The translations under genes were made by a program, and so were the position numbers. From JAIOSF01 sp047159865 (lineage in GTDB: Bacteria > Campylobacterota > Campylobacteria > Campylobacterales > Arcobacteraceae), in the NCBI RefSeq assembly GCF_047159865.1, contig NZ_AP038804.1, positions 868,001-932,000 on the forward strand: 64,000 nt of DNA, written 5' to 3'. Positions 34,722 through 43,282 of this stretch are shown piece by piece (position 1 is the stretch's first letter; each line of letters starts with the position of its first letter). The notes under the pieces were generated by a model, which worked only from the letters and a program-made list of their open reading frames with translations, searched no databases and had not been told where the DNA came from.

Positions 34722-35441
34722 CTATCTTCCATTACCAATAGATTCTATTACTTTTGCATTAATTGTATCTATTCCAGTAATTGCTTTTTGCGACTGTTCA
34801 AATTTTCTTTGTGCCTCTATAAGACCTACCATTGTTTTAATTGTATTTACATTACTTTTTTCTAATGTACTTTGCAATAAAAATGTTTCATTGTCTGCTA
34901 CTTGAACAATATTATTCTCATCAATTGCTTTATAATTATTATTTCCAATATTTTCAAGATTTTTAAACTCAGTAGAAACAAGTGCTATATTTTGCTTAAA
35001 TTGTGGGTCATTGATATCAATTGCTCCATTATTGGCATTTAAGACTTTATAACCATTTTGAGTTATTAGTTCCCCATCAATAACTTTAAAAGAACCATCT
35101 CTAGTATATTCTATATCACCTTGATTGTTTTGCACTTTAAAAAACATATTTTTATCTTTTATGGCAAAATCAAGATTATTACCAGTTTCAATAAGCGCAC
35201 CAATTGATTCATCTTTAAATTTTGAATCTATTTTTGGAATAGTATCCATAACAAAGCTTTCTTTATCTATAACTTCATCTTTTTCAATTTGAGTTTTTAG
35301 ATATCTATTAAAAGAGCCTTCTGCTAAGTTATCTTCTTTAAATCCTACAGTATTTGCATTTGCAAGATTATTTGAAATTACATCAACTCTATTAAGTTGA
35401 TTTACCATACTTGCTGTTAATTGATGTATACCTTGTGTCAT
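34722..35441 (-). CDS. flgF: Flagellar basal-body rod protein, FlgF type
   Basis: The 239 residues belong to the FlgE/F/G rod-hook family. The N-terminal signature is VISNNLANANTVGFKEDN, the central region has MFFKVQNNQGDIEYTRDG, and the C-terminal helix is MVGLIEAQRKFEQSQKAI. FlgG, with the canonical distal-rod sequence, is encoded separately at 36881, so FlgF is the best fit. It lies between cheZ (10 bases) and flgB (12 bases). Confidence 0.85.
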   Translation of the reverse strand: MTQGIHQLTASMVNQLNRVDVISNNLANANTVGFKEDNLAEGSFNRYLKTQIEKDEVIDKESFVMDTIPKIDSKFKDESIGALIETGNNLDFAIKDKNMFFKVQNNQGDIEYTRDGSFKVIDGELITQNGYKVLNANNGAIDINDPQFKQNIALVSTEFKNLENIGNNNYKAIDENNIVQVADNETFLLQSTLEKSNVNTIKTMVGLIEAQRKFEQSQKAITGIDTINAKVIESIGNGR

Positions 35442-35451
35442 ACTTTTCCTT

Positions 35452-36372
35452 TTAGTCTAAAGAGAATTCTGAAATCAACGATTCTATATCGTCGCTATCA
35501 ACAATATCATTTGAATCACCCGAAATATGTTTTGCTATTTGTACATCTGCTTTTCCAGATTCATCTTCAAATATTCCATTTAAATAACTACTAAGTTTTT
35601 TAATCACTGCCATAACTCGTTCTATTTTTTGTCGATTTATATCATGATATTGCATCAATTCCATTGCTTCAAAAACTTTATTATTTTCAGCATCCACTTT
35701 AGATGAAAGATCTTTTGATGTTTCAAGAAGTGTTTTAGCACTTGTTAAATTTTCATTAAAAATATTTACATTGGGAAATTTTGATGATAAAGATTCCAAT
35801 AATTGAGCTTGCTGCTCAATAAAATCAGCCATACTTTTATTATATTTTGAAATTTCTGAATTTTCATCCAATATAAAACTCAATACATCAAATATTTGGG
35901 ATGCTTTCTCTTCACTATCATCAGCAACTTCATTTAACTGATTTACTACTTTATTTTCATCACTTACTGGCAATGGATATTGACTACTATTAATCTTAGC
36001 TTCCATATCATCAGCAGAATTAACAATTCTATCATCATTTTGAGTTGTTGAATCGTCAACAATACCGTCAATCCCAGCTAAAATATCATCTACATCTTGA
36101 TCTGAATTATTCCCATCATCAACAACCCCATCAATACCAGCTAGCATCTGTTCTATATCTACTTCAGAAGTGTCATCATTTTCTGTTTCTTCAAGAGGAG
36201 TATTTTCTATTGCTTCTTTGTTATCTGAAGGTACATCTTCAGTAACAGATTCTTGTGTTGAAGAATCTTCTTCTGCTGATGGTTGATCATCAGCAGATTC
36301 TTCAGCATCGTCAAATTGTATATCATCAGCACCACTCATGAGTGCTTCAATCTCTTCTTGACTCATACTCAT
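35452..36372 (-). CDS. cheZ: CheZ-like CheY-P phosphatase with FliM-like docking motifs
   Basis: The 306 residues start with a long acidic region (1-150), followed by a helical domain (about 155-270). That domain contains LMQYHDINRQKIERV, where D244 and Q248 match the catalytic D-x3-Q pair of CheZ. The C-terminal peptide DIESLISEFS (295-304) resembles the CheY-binding tail of CheZ. The N-terminus MSMSQEEIEALMSG resembles the CheY-binding peptide of FliM. Two further related motifs occur at 72-81 (DIEQMLAGID) and 93-102 (DVDDILAGID). It lies 3 bases after cheY, strong context for a switch-control phosphatase. Confidence 0.8.
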   Translation of the reverse strand: MSMSQEEIEALMSGADDIQFDDAEESADDQPSAEEDSSTQESVTEDVPSDNKEAIENTPLEETENDDTSEVDIEQMLAGIDGVVDDGNNSDQDVDDILAGIDGIVDDSTTQNDDRIVNSADDMEAKINSSQYPLPVSDENKVVNQLNEVADDSEEKASQIFDVLSFILDENSEISKYNKSMADFIEQQAQLLESLSSKFPNVNIFNENLTSAKTLLETSKDLSSKVDAENNKVFEAMELMQYHDINRQKIERVMAVIKKLSSYLNGIFEDESGKADVQIAKHISGDSNDIVDSDDIESLISEFSLD

Positions 36373-36375
36373 GGA

Positions 36376-36744
36376 CTACCCTTTAACTAGACCATCTAGT
36401 TTTTCTTTTAAAATTTCAGCACTAAAAGGTTTAACTATATAATTATTTACACCAGCTTTTAAAGCAGTGATAACTTCACCTTTTCCACCTTCTGTTGTAA
36501 TCATTACAATTGGTATTTTTTTATCTTTAGCTCTTATAGTTTTAACTAACTCCAAACCATTCATATTTGGCATATTCCAATCTGTTAATACTACATCGTA
36601 ATTATTATTATCTTGAAATAGTTTCCAAGCAACTACACCATCTTCTGCCTCATCAAAATCTTCTTTTGGTACTCCTAGTTGCTGAACAACATTCCCAATA
36701 ATTCTTCTCATTGTTGAACTATCATCTACTATTAAAATTCTCAT
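36376..36744 (-). CDS. cheY: Chemotaxis response regulator CheY
   Basis: This stand-alone receiver protein binds the motor when phosphorylated and changes rotation direction. The 122 residues have the acidic pair D7-D8, the phosphorylated aspartate D55 (LTDWNMP), the switch threonine at about 84 and the conserved K105 before PF. It is the first gene of the long cheY-cheZ-flgF-flgB-fliF-fliG-fliH run and is divergent from flgG. The kinase CheA and its adaptor are not in the window. Confidence 0.95.
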   Translation of the reverse strand: MRILIVDDSSTMRRIIGNVVQQLGVPKEDFDEAEDGVVAWKLFQDNNNYDVVLTDWNMPNMNGLELVKTIRAKDKKIPIVMITTEGGKGEVITALKAGVNNYIVKPFSAEILKEKLDGLVKG

Positions 36745-36777
36745 AAATATCCTTTTGCAATATAAAATACTAAATAC

Positions 36778-36783
36778 ATTATA
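36778..36783 (-). promoter_or_regulatory. Probable -10 box for the cheY operon
   Basis: TATAAT on the minus strand (within AGTATAATG) lies 34 bases before the cheY start in the 136-base gap between cheY and flgG. A purine-rich AAAAGGA precedes the ATG. Confidence 0.45.
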
Positions 36784-36843
36784 CTTAAATTATTTTAAAA
36801 TTTATCTTAATTTGGTTTTATATATTTTTAATATAAACTGATG

Positions 36844-36849
36844 TAGAAT
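36844..36849 (+). promoter_or_regulatory. Probable -10 box for the flgG operon
   Basis: TAGAAT preceded by TG (TGTAGAAT) lies 32 bases before the flgG start. The region upstream is T-rich with no -35 box, as in many Campylobacterota promoters. AAGGATAA follows as ribosome binding site. No sigma-54 type GG-N10-GC element is seen. Confidence 0.45.
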
Positions 36850-36880
36850 ATTAGTAATTTATACTAGATAAGGATAATTT

Positions 36881-37669
36881 ATGATTAGAGGATTATATAC
36901 AGCAGCTGCAGGTATGACAGCTCAACAAAAAAACATTGATGTTATCTCAAATAATATTGCCAATGTTAATACAAATGGATTTAAGCAAGACCGAGCTGAA
37001 TTTCAAGATTTGATGTATCAATCATTAAATTATACAGCAGGAGCTACTTCCGCAAACACTTCTAACCCAACTGGTATTGATACAGGACTTGGTGTACGAG
37101 TATCTGGTATTCAAAAAAATTTTTTACAAGGAAACTTGAAAGAAACTGGAAACACCTATGATGTAGCTATTCAAGGAAATGGATTTTTTCAAATTACTAC
37201 TCCAGCTGGAGAAATTGCATACACTAGAAATGGTGCTTTCAAATTAGATAGTGAGGGAACTATTGTTGATGGGCAAGGTTTTGCACTCGAACCAGAGATT
37301 GTTGTTCCTGATGATTTAGTAAAAATTTCAATTGCACAAGATGGAACCATTTCAGGTGAAAATGCAACAACAGGTGAAATCTCAGAACTAGGACAAATTA
37401 CATTAGTAAACTTTATCAATCCATCAGGTTTAGCACCACAAGGTGATAGCCTATATCTAGCAACAGAAGTATCAGGTGATCCAATTGAGTCAACTCCTGG
37501 ACTTGATGGTATTGGAACAATTAGACAAGGTATGATTGAAGGTTCAAATGTACAACTTGTAACAGAAATGGTTGATTTAATTACTGCACAAAGAGGATAT
37601 GAAGCTAATTCAAAATCTATCAACACAACAGACTCAATGTTACAAACTGTTAATGCACTGAAAAGATAA
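36881..37669 (+). CDS. flgG: Flagellar distal rod protein FlgG
   Basis: FlgG forms the distal rod that crosses the periplasm. The 262 residues begin with the canonical MIRGLYTAAAGMTAQQ, followed by ISNNIANVNTNGFKQDRAEF, and end with VTEMVDLITAQRGYEANSK and a final ALKR. Length matches FlgG exactly. It is the only core flagellar gene here on the plus strand and heads a three-gene group with two poorly known proteins. Confidence 0.96.
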   Translation: MIRGLYTAAAGMTAQQKNIDVISNNIANVNTNGFKQDRAEFQDLMYQSLNYTAGATSANTSNPTGIDTGLGVRVSGIQKNFLQGNLKETGNTYDVAIQGNGFFQITTPAGEIAYTRNGAFKLDSEGTIVDGQGFALEPEIVVPDDLVKISIAQDGTISGENATTGEISELGQITLVNFINPSGLAPQGDSLYLATEVSGDPIESTPGLDGIGTIRQGMIEGSNVQLVTEMVDLITAQRGYEANSKSINTTDSMLQTVNALKR

Positions 37670-37691
37670 TAACAAACATTAGCTAATTAAA

Positions 37692-38123
37692 ATGGATTTA
37701 ACTGAACTAAAAAAACGACGAGAAGCAAAAATTTTAGAACATAAACAAAAAAAAAGAGCTTATTATCTTAAATCGAAAATGCAAAAAAAGCAAAATGATA
37801 TCAAAAAAATAAGTTCGATTGATTATGAAGTTGAACTTTTTGGAGGGAACTTTGCACAAAAACTAAAAGAGATAGCAAAAAAACAAAAACTCCATATTCA
37901 GTCAAGAGAAGAGATAATTAGTAAAAAGATTCAAGAATATAGAGACAAAAAGCAACAATACTATGCACAAAATAAAAAGACTCGACTTGAATATGATAAA
38001 GAATATAGAGATAAGAAAAAAGAAAAACTCAAAGAATACAGAAAAGAATATTATAGAAAAAATAAAGAAAAAATATTAGCACAACAAAAACAAAACAGAC
38101 TTAATAAGAAATTGGAAAATTAA
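37692..38123 (+). CDS. Lysine-rich coiled-coil protein, unknown function
   Basis: The 143 residues are extremely rich in Lys, Glu, Gln, Arg and Tyr and are predicted to be helical almost throughout. The motif EYRDKK recurs (about 83 and 106), and EYRKEYYRKNKEK lies near the C-terminus. A short non-helical stretch (about 40-55, SIDYEVELFGGNF) is the only break. No family is recognised. It starts 22 bases after flgG without a clear ribosome binding site and ends 2 bases before the next gene. It is probably a cytoplasmic, possibly nucleic-acid- or acidic-protein-binding factor; that is inference. Confidence 0.65.
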   Translation: MDLTELKKRREAKILEHKQKKRAYYLKSKMQKKQNDIKKISSIDYEVELFGGNFAQKLKEIAKKQKLHIQSREEIISKKIQEYRDKKQQYYAQNKKTRLEYDKEYRDKKKEKLKEYRKEYYRKNKEKILAQQKQNRLNKKLEN

Positions 38124-38125
38124 AT

Positions 38126-39565
38126 ATGGCATCAGACTTATCAAAACTTATACAAGATAGTTTAACAATAACCTTAGCTGGTCTTCTTGCAAAAGATGCC
38201 AAAATTCTGAAAGTTACAAAAGCACATCCTTTTGATATTGAAGATACACAACTCTTACAAGTAGAATCAACTTTTGACTTTTCAAATTTCTCTTCTAAAT
38301 TTTCATATTTAGTCCCAGCAAAAAGCGCATCACTTATTTTTAATACAATGATGGGTTCACCAATCACTGATCTTTCAGAAGAGATAGACGATGATGCAGA
38401 AGATGCAATTAATGAATTTGTTTCCAATGCATGTGGTGGATTAACAACTACTATAAATGCAGCTGAATTTCAAGATGTAGGGCAAACAAAGTTTAATATA
38501 TCACATAAAGAGATTTTGAATGGAAATGATATCAAAAACCTCGAAACAACTTTTCGATTTGAAATTGATTTGGAGGATCATGAACTAATACTCTATATAA
38601 ATTTTGATGAAGCAATACTAGATCATATAACAGAAATAGCATCTTCTGAAATCACAGTACATCAAGAACGAAAAATACAAGAAGAAGAGCCAGAAAAAGT
38701 TGAGGAAATCTCAACACAAGATAACAATGACATAAATGAAGAAAAGACTCCAGAAGAAGAGGAGGAAACACCAAAAGATATTGACCCTAAAACTAAAAAA
38801 CTAAAACTTTTAGTGATGATTATTGGAGGAGTATTATCATTTATTATTCTTAGTTTTTTTATACTTTTATTTATGGGTGTTTTTGATGATGAAACTCCTA
38901 AAAAAGAGCCAATAGATATAAACACAACAAAAAAAGCAACAAAAAAAGTTGAAGTTATTCAATATCCAACATTAAAAAAAGTCGACTTTAAAACTTCAGA
39001 TATCAATAAAGAAAGAATCAATAAAAAACTTGAACAACTCACTAAATATCAAGTACTTAATAAAGAAGAACTCGAAGCACAAAAACTAGCAGAAAAAAAT
39101 CGATTATTTGAACTAGAAAGAGAAAAAGAACTTTTAGAATTTTCAAAGAAAAATCATGAAGAACCTGTTTTTATCAAAGAAAAAGAACTTACGAAAATAG
39201 AAGTAGATAAAAAAACACAATTCAAAGAAGAAACATTTTCAAAAGAGACACCAAAAGAGATACTTAAAGATAAAAAAACAATAATAGTAGAAACAACCAA
39301 TACAGACAGTTCTAAAATATTTTATGCTGTAACAAATAGCCTAAAATACAGCTTATTTAAAACTTTAGTACAAGAAACAAAAACAGCACAAGCAAGAATC
39401 TCAATTTGTAACGATACTTCAGGTGAAACAACCATATATATAGGACCTTTTGAATCAAAAGAACTTCGAACTAAAATGATTGAATTGACTGAGTCTAATA
39501 ATATTGCTATTACAGCAGAAGATATTACAGAAAAAGATTTTAATCTTCGATGTAATCTAGAATAG
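38126..39565 (+). CDS. Membrane protein joining a FliY/CheX-like domain to a SPOR-like domain
   Basis: The 479 residues have three parts. Residues 1-170 resemble the N-terminal CheC/CheX-like domain of the FliY at 21780-22622: both begin MAS, share STFDF/VSFDF then LVPAKSAS/CIPTKTAT, and have E97-x-x-S100 where CheC has E-x-x-N. An acidic linker (175-225) leads to one membrane helix (about 227-252). A long charged periplasmic stretch then leads to a C-terminal domain (about 389-479) with the SPOR-type pattern TTIYIGPFESKELRTKM. SPOR domains bind peptidoglycan. It could therefore link the motor's cytoplasmic side to the cell wall. The last 26 bases overlap the convergent DHH gene. Confidence 0.75.
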   Translation: MASDLSKLIQDSLTITLAGLLAKDAKILKVTKAHPFDIEDTQLLQVESTFDFSNFSSKFSYLVPAKSASLIFNTMMGSPITDLSEEIDDDAEDAINEFVSNACGGLTTTINAAEFQDVGQTKFNISHKEILNGNDIKNLETTFRFEIDLEDHELILYINFDEAILDHITEIASSEITVHQERKIQEEEPEKVEEISTQDNNDINEEKTPEEEEETPKDIDPKTKKLKLLVMIIGGVLSFIILSFFILLFMGVFDDETPKKEPIDINTTKKATKKVEVIQYPTLKKVDFKTSDINKERINKKLEQLTKYQVLNKEELEAQKLAEKNRLFELEREKELLEFSKKNHEEPVFIKEKELTKIEVDKKTQFKEETFSKETPKEILKDKKTIIVETTNTDSSKIFYAVTNSLKYSLFKTLVQETKTAQARISICNDTSGETTIYIGPFESKELRTKMIELTESNNIAITAEDITEKDFNLRCNLE

Positions 39566-40502
39566 AAGTAATAACTTTTTTTCTTGTTTTCTTTAAATCA
39601 GTAGTATTTATAACAAATCCTGCTGCATTTTTATGTCCACCACCATTAAATTTAGCTGAAATTACTGATACATCTATATCATTTTTACTTCGTAAAGAAA
39701 CTCTCACACTATTATCAATTATCCGAAAATACGCTACAACTTCAACAATTCCAAGAGACAAAACCATATCAACAACATCATCACACTCATAAAGCACAAC
39801 TCCTGTTTCTTTTATCCATTTCTCTTCTACATAAACTGTTGCAATTCTCCCTTCCAAATAAAGTTCTAAGCTTTGCATTATTTTTGGTATCATCCTAAAT
39901 TTTGCCAAAGACTCTCTTTTTTGTAACTTCTCAGAGATATATGAAACATCTATTTTTGACTCTAAAAGTGATGATACTACCTGAAATGTTTTTTTATTCG
40001 TCCTAGGTGTACTAAAAGCAAGACTATCGTCATATATACCCGTATATAAACATTCTGCATTGTTCTTTGAAATTTTTAGACCATTTTGTTCATAGAAGTT
40101 ATACAATAACTCAGCTGTACTGCTCTTTGTTGTGTCCACTATATTTATATCAGCAAAGTTATTATTCGACTGATGATGGTCAATACAAATAGATCTCTTC
40201 GTTTTATCTAAAGAGATTCCCACTCTATGTTCGTTTGCACAATCAAGATATATAATCAAATCATAATATTTAGGAAGAGAAAAAGAAATTTTATCATATC
40301 TACAAAGAAAATCTAATTTTCTAGGAAGTTCTTTTGAAATATTAAATACCTTATGCTTAAGTCTATTCTCAAATAAAAAGTTACTCAAAGATAAAGCAGA
40401 TGATAGAGTATCTGGATCTGGGTTTTTATGAGTAACTAGTAAAATATAATGGGCATTTTGTATCTCTTTATACATCTCTTTATATAAAATGTTATTTTGC
40501 AT
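39540..40502 (-). CDS. DHH-family phosphoesterase (NrnA-like)
   Basis: The 320 residues have the DHH/DHHA1 architecture of NrnA, which degrades very short RNAs and may also hydrolyse pAp. Visible motifs are HKNPDPDT (about 25), YLDCANEHRVG, DHHQSN (about 112) and the DHHA1 glycine motif GGGHKNAAGF near the C-terminus. The start overlaps the PBP2 gene by 11 bases. The 3' end overlaps the convergent SPOR/CheX-like gene by 26 bases. The exact substrate cannot be told from sequence. Confidence 0.88.
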   Translation of the reverse strand: MQNNILYKEMYKEIQNAHYILLVTHKNPDPDTLSSALSLSNFLFENRLKHKVFNISKELPRKLDFLCRYDKISFSLPKYYDLIIYLDCANEHRVGISLDKTKRSICIDHHQSNNNFADINIVDTTKSSTAELLYNFYEQNGLKISKNNAECLYTGIYDDSLAFSTPRTNKKTFQVVSSLLESKIDVSYISEKLQKRESLAKFRMIPKIMQSLELYLEGRIATVYVEEKWIKETGVVLYECDDVVDMVLSLGIVEVVAYFRIIDNSVRVSLRSKNDIDVSVISAKFNGGGHKNAAGFVINTTDLKKTRKKVITSILDYIED

Positions 40503-42261
40503 TCATATATCCTAACTCAATAAGTTTATCATAAATTTTTCCTGCCATTGGACCAGCAGCACTTCCACCATGACCACCATGTTCAACCAATATGGTTACT
40601 ACATATTGTGGATTTCCATAAGGTGCATAAGTATTAAGCCAAGCTTGTGAACGCTGAAAATATTCTAACTCATGCTCTTTCATCCTCTTTTTTTCTGATT
40701 GAGGAATACCTACAACTTGTGCTGTTCCTGTCTTAGCAGCAACAATAGTTTTTGACTTTATATAATTAACTGCTGTTCCTTTTACTCTATTAGCAACATC
40801 ATACATCCCTTTTTGGATAATTCGTAAATCTCTTTTAGGAATTTTAGTATCTATACTTTGTATTAATGAATCATCCTTTAAAAAATGAGGTGTTTGAAGT
40901 TTGTTTGTTGCCATTGCTCCTGTGTATCGTGCTATTTGCATAGGTGTAACACTTATAAATCCTTGACCAATTGAAGCAACAACAGTTTCCCCAACATACC
41001 AAGGGAGATTTCTTTGAGTCTGTTTCCATTTCTTATTTGGATTTATTCCAGCAGATTCATTTGGTAAATCAACTCCTGTTTTTTTCCCAATACCAAAACG
41101 ATCTAAAGTGTTATGAATATTATTTATTCCTACTTTTAAACTTCCTTTATAAAAAAAATCATCACAACTCTCTCTTAACGCTTTTACAAAAGAGGTATGT
41201 CCATGTCCCTTATTATTCCAACACCTAAATTTTCTATCCCCTAGTAACATCTCTCCATTACAATACACACTATAATTTGGAGAAATATTATTTTCTAAAA
41301 AAGATAAAGCAACACCCATTTTCATTACTGATCCAGGAGGATATGTACCATTAATCAACTTATTTGTAAAAGGATGATTGAAGTTTTCTTGAATCTTTTT
41401 CCACTCTTTATGGCTAATTCCATTTACGAAAAGATTATTATCAAACTCAGGAAAACTTCCAGCTGCTAAAAGTTCACCATTTTTAACATTCATCACCACA
41501 ACGGCACCTGCTTTATCACCAAATAACTCGTGAACATATTTTTGCAGTTCTATATCAATTGTAAGAGATATATCTTTTTTTTCTGGTTTTACTTCATTGA
41601 GAACTTTGATTTTTTGATACATTGAGTTAACTTTAATCTCTTGATACCCCAATTTACCTCGCAACTCTTTATCATAGTATTTTTCTATTCCAGTTCTTCC
41701 TGAAGTGTCATAATATTTACTTTGTTTATCATTATCGATATCTTTTTTTGATGTTTTACCCATATAACCTAAAAGATGTGCCCCTACATCGTTATACAAA
41801 TATTCTCTGATAGTTGAAGATTTTATCTCTACATTTTCATTTGAATTAAAAATTGTATAATATTTAAAAAATTCATCATAAGATATATACTCTACAATTT
41901 GTACTAAACCATGTCGATAAGGAGAATCTAATTGTTTATATTTTTTAAGTAGTTTTTCATAGTTAAATTTTGGAAAATATTTTACGATTAAAGCGGCAAC
42001 CTCTTCTACATCTTTAAACTTTGCATTACCTCGTAAATGTGGTTTTAAATTGATACTAAAGCCCACTTTATTAACAGCTAAATACTTTCCATTTCTATCT
42101 AATATGGAACCTCTTGAGGCTACTTTGTAGATTTTTTTAATATAGTTTTTTTGAGATAATTTTTCAAAATGTTCATTAGAACTAACACTCAAATAGTACA
42201 CTCTTCCTAAAAGCAGCAAAACAATAAACAAAATAAAACCAAGAAGTATTTTTAACCTCAT
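40492..42261 (-). CDS. mrdA: Penicillin-binding protein 2 (rod-shape transpeptidase)
   Basis: PBP2 is the transpeptidase of the elongation complex. The 589 residues have one N-terminal membrane helix (about 4-24), a PBP dimerisation domain with the typical SRGSILDRNG (49-58), and the transpeptidase domain. The active serine motif SVMK is at 311-314, SCD follows, and KTGTAQ is near residue 508. The gene overlaps the upstream MreD-like gene by 4 bases and the downstream DHH gene by 11 bases. Confidence 0.95.
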   Translation of the reverse strand: MRLKILLGFILFIVLLLLGRVYYLSVSSNEHFEKLSQKNYIKKIYKVASRGSILDRNGKYLAVNKVGFSINLKPHLRGNAKFKDVEEVAALIVKYFPKFNYEKLLKKYKQLDSPYRHGLVQIVEYISYDEFFKYYTIFNSNENVEIKSSTIREYLYNDVGAHLLGYMGKTSKKDIDNDKQSKYYDTSGRTGIEKYYDKELRGKLGYQEIKVNSMYQKIKVLNEVKPEKKDISLTIDIELQKYVHELFGDKAGAVVVMNVKNGELLAAGSFPEFDNNLFVNGISHKEWKKIQENFNHPFTNKLINGTYPPGSVMKMGVALSFLENNISPNYSVYCNGEMLLGDRKFRCWNNKGHGHTSFVKALRESCDDFFYKGSLKVGINNIHNTLDRFGIGKKTGVDLPNESAGINPNKKWKQTQRNLPWYVGETVVASIGQGFISVTPMQIARYTGAMATNKLQTPHFLKDDSLIQSIDTKIPKRDLRIIQKGMYDVANRVKGTAVNYIKSKTIVAAKTGTAQVVGIPQSEKKRMKEHELEYFQRSQAWLNTYAPYGNPQYVVTILVEHGGHGGSAAGPMAGKIYDKLIELGYMNAK

Positions 42262-42689
42262 AATATAAATCCTACAATTAAAATATCAATAATAAAATTA
42301 ATCAAAAATACAACAACTAACTCTATACTAAATGAACTTTGCATCTGAACAGTAAAATAGAAAAGTAGGTAAAAAAATAACATATAGAGAATACTCAGTA
42401 TACCTTCTGATGAAAATAGATGTTTTATTCTTGGAATAATCAAAAAATAAATAAGCATTGCAATCCCTGTTAACATAAACGGTTTTAACCCTTGCGTATT
42501 CTCAATTATCAAAAAGATTACAATAGAGAGCATTAAAATATAGTTATACCCTTTTCTTAATGAAACTGCAAAAATTTTAAATACTACTCCTGCTAAAAAA
42601 AATGCAATGAAATAAGTACTAAAAATAATAGTACAAAGGGCAATTGAAAATAATATAAAAACATAGGGAAAAGCATACTCTTTATTCAT
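42258..42689 (-). CDS. Small multi-pass membrane protein, possibly MreD-like
   Basis: The 143 residues are almost entirely hydrophobic with about five membrane helices and no catalytic motif. MreD, a rod-shape protein of about 160 residues, is usually encoded just before mrdA. This gene overlaps mrdA by 4 bases (ATGA), so MreD-like function is likely from size and position. Direct sequence similarity is not evident. It starts 1 base after the yigZ stop. Confidence 0.55.
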   Translation of the reverse strand: MNKEYAFPYVFILFSIALCTIIFSTYFIAFFLAGVVFKIFAVSLRKGYNYILMLSIVIFLIIENTQGLKPFMLTGIAMLIYFLIIPRIKHLFSSEGILSILYMLFFYLLFYFTVQMQSSFSIELVVVFLINFIIDILIVGFIL

Positions 42690-42690
42690 A

Positions 42691-43275
42691 TTACACCTCT
42701 ATATCTTCCAAAATATTATCTAAAAAAAGTTCTTTTGAAAACTCAATAAAACTTGAAGAGGTTCCTTCTAAAAACAAAACTATTGTATCTTGAAATTCTT
42801 TATTTTTTATATGAATATTATATTTATCTAAAAGATATTCAATTTGAGAAAATTGTGAATAAGTCACTGTAAGTTTTTTTGTTTCTTGCTTTACAAACTC
42901 TTTAGAAGTTGCATTTTGAATCGATAAATTTACAGCCTCACTATAAGCCCGAACTAATCCTCCAGTACCTAAGCGAACTCCTCCAAAATAACGCACAATA
43001 ATTACAGCAGTGTTGATAAAGCAAGCACCTGACAATACACTCAACGAGGGTCTACCACTTGTACCTTTAGGCTCTCCATCATCACTACTATTTTCCACAA
43101 CTTGTTCAAATTCATTCAAATACCTATAGGCATATACAAAATGTCTTGCTTTTGGATGTTCTTTTTTAAGTCGTTCCATCACTTCATCAAATTTATTATA
43201 AGGACATAAATGTGTTATGAACTTTGATTTCTTTATCTCTAAAGTGGTATTAAATTCTAAATCTACAAATTTCAT
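42691..43275 (-). CDS. yigZ: YigZ/IMPACT family protein
   Basis: The 194 residues match the UPF0029/IMPACT family. Motifs visible include KSKFITHLCP near the start, HFVYAYRY, SSDDGEPKGTSGRPSL (about 63-78) and IIVRYFGGVRLGTGGLVRAY. The family is widespread and linked in other organisms to translation or stress, but its biochemical role is not settled. It lies between rsmI and the MreD-like gene in one run. Confidence 0.92.
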   Translation of the reverse strand: MKFVDLEFNTTLEIKKSKFITHLCPYNKFDEVMERLKKEHPKARHFVYAYRYLNEFEQVVENSSDDGEPKGTSGRPSLSVLSGACFINTAVIIVRYFGGVRLGTGGLVRAYSEAVNLSIQNATSKEFVKQETKKLTVTYSQFSQIEYLLDKYNIHIKNKEFQDTIVLFLEGTSSSFIEFSKELFLDNILEDIEV

Positions 43276-43282
43276 TTTAATA

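Noticed and set aside
36745..36880. Search for sigma-54 (GG-N10-GC) or sigma-28 promoters upstream of flgG, cheY and the hook genes
   Set aside because: No convincing element was found in any of the flagellar gaps; the visible boxes look like sigma-70 type.
37189..37626. Minus-strand open frame opposite flgG
   Set aside because: A shadow of the conserved flgG gene; the proline/serine-rich product matches nothing.
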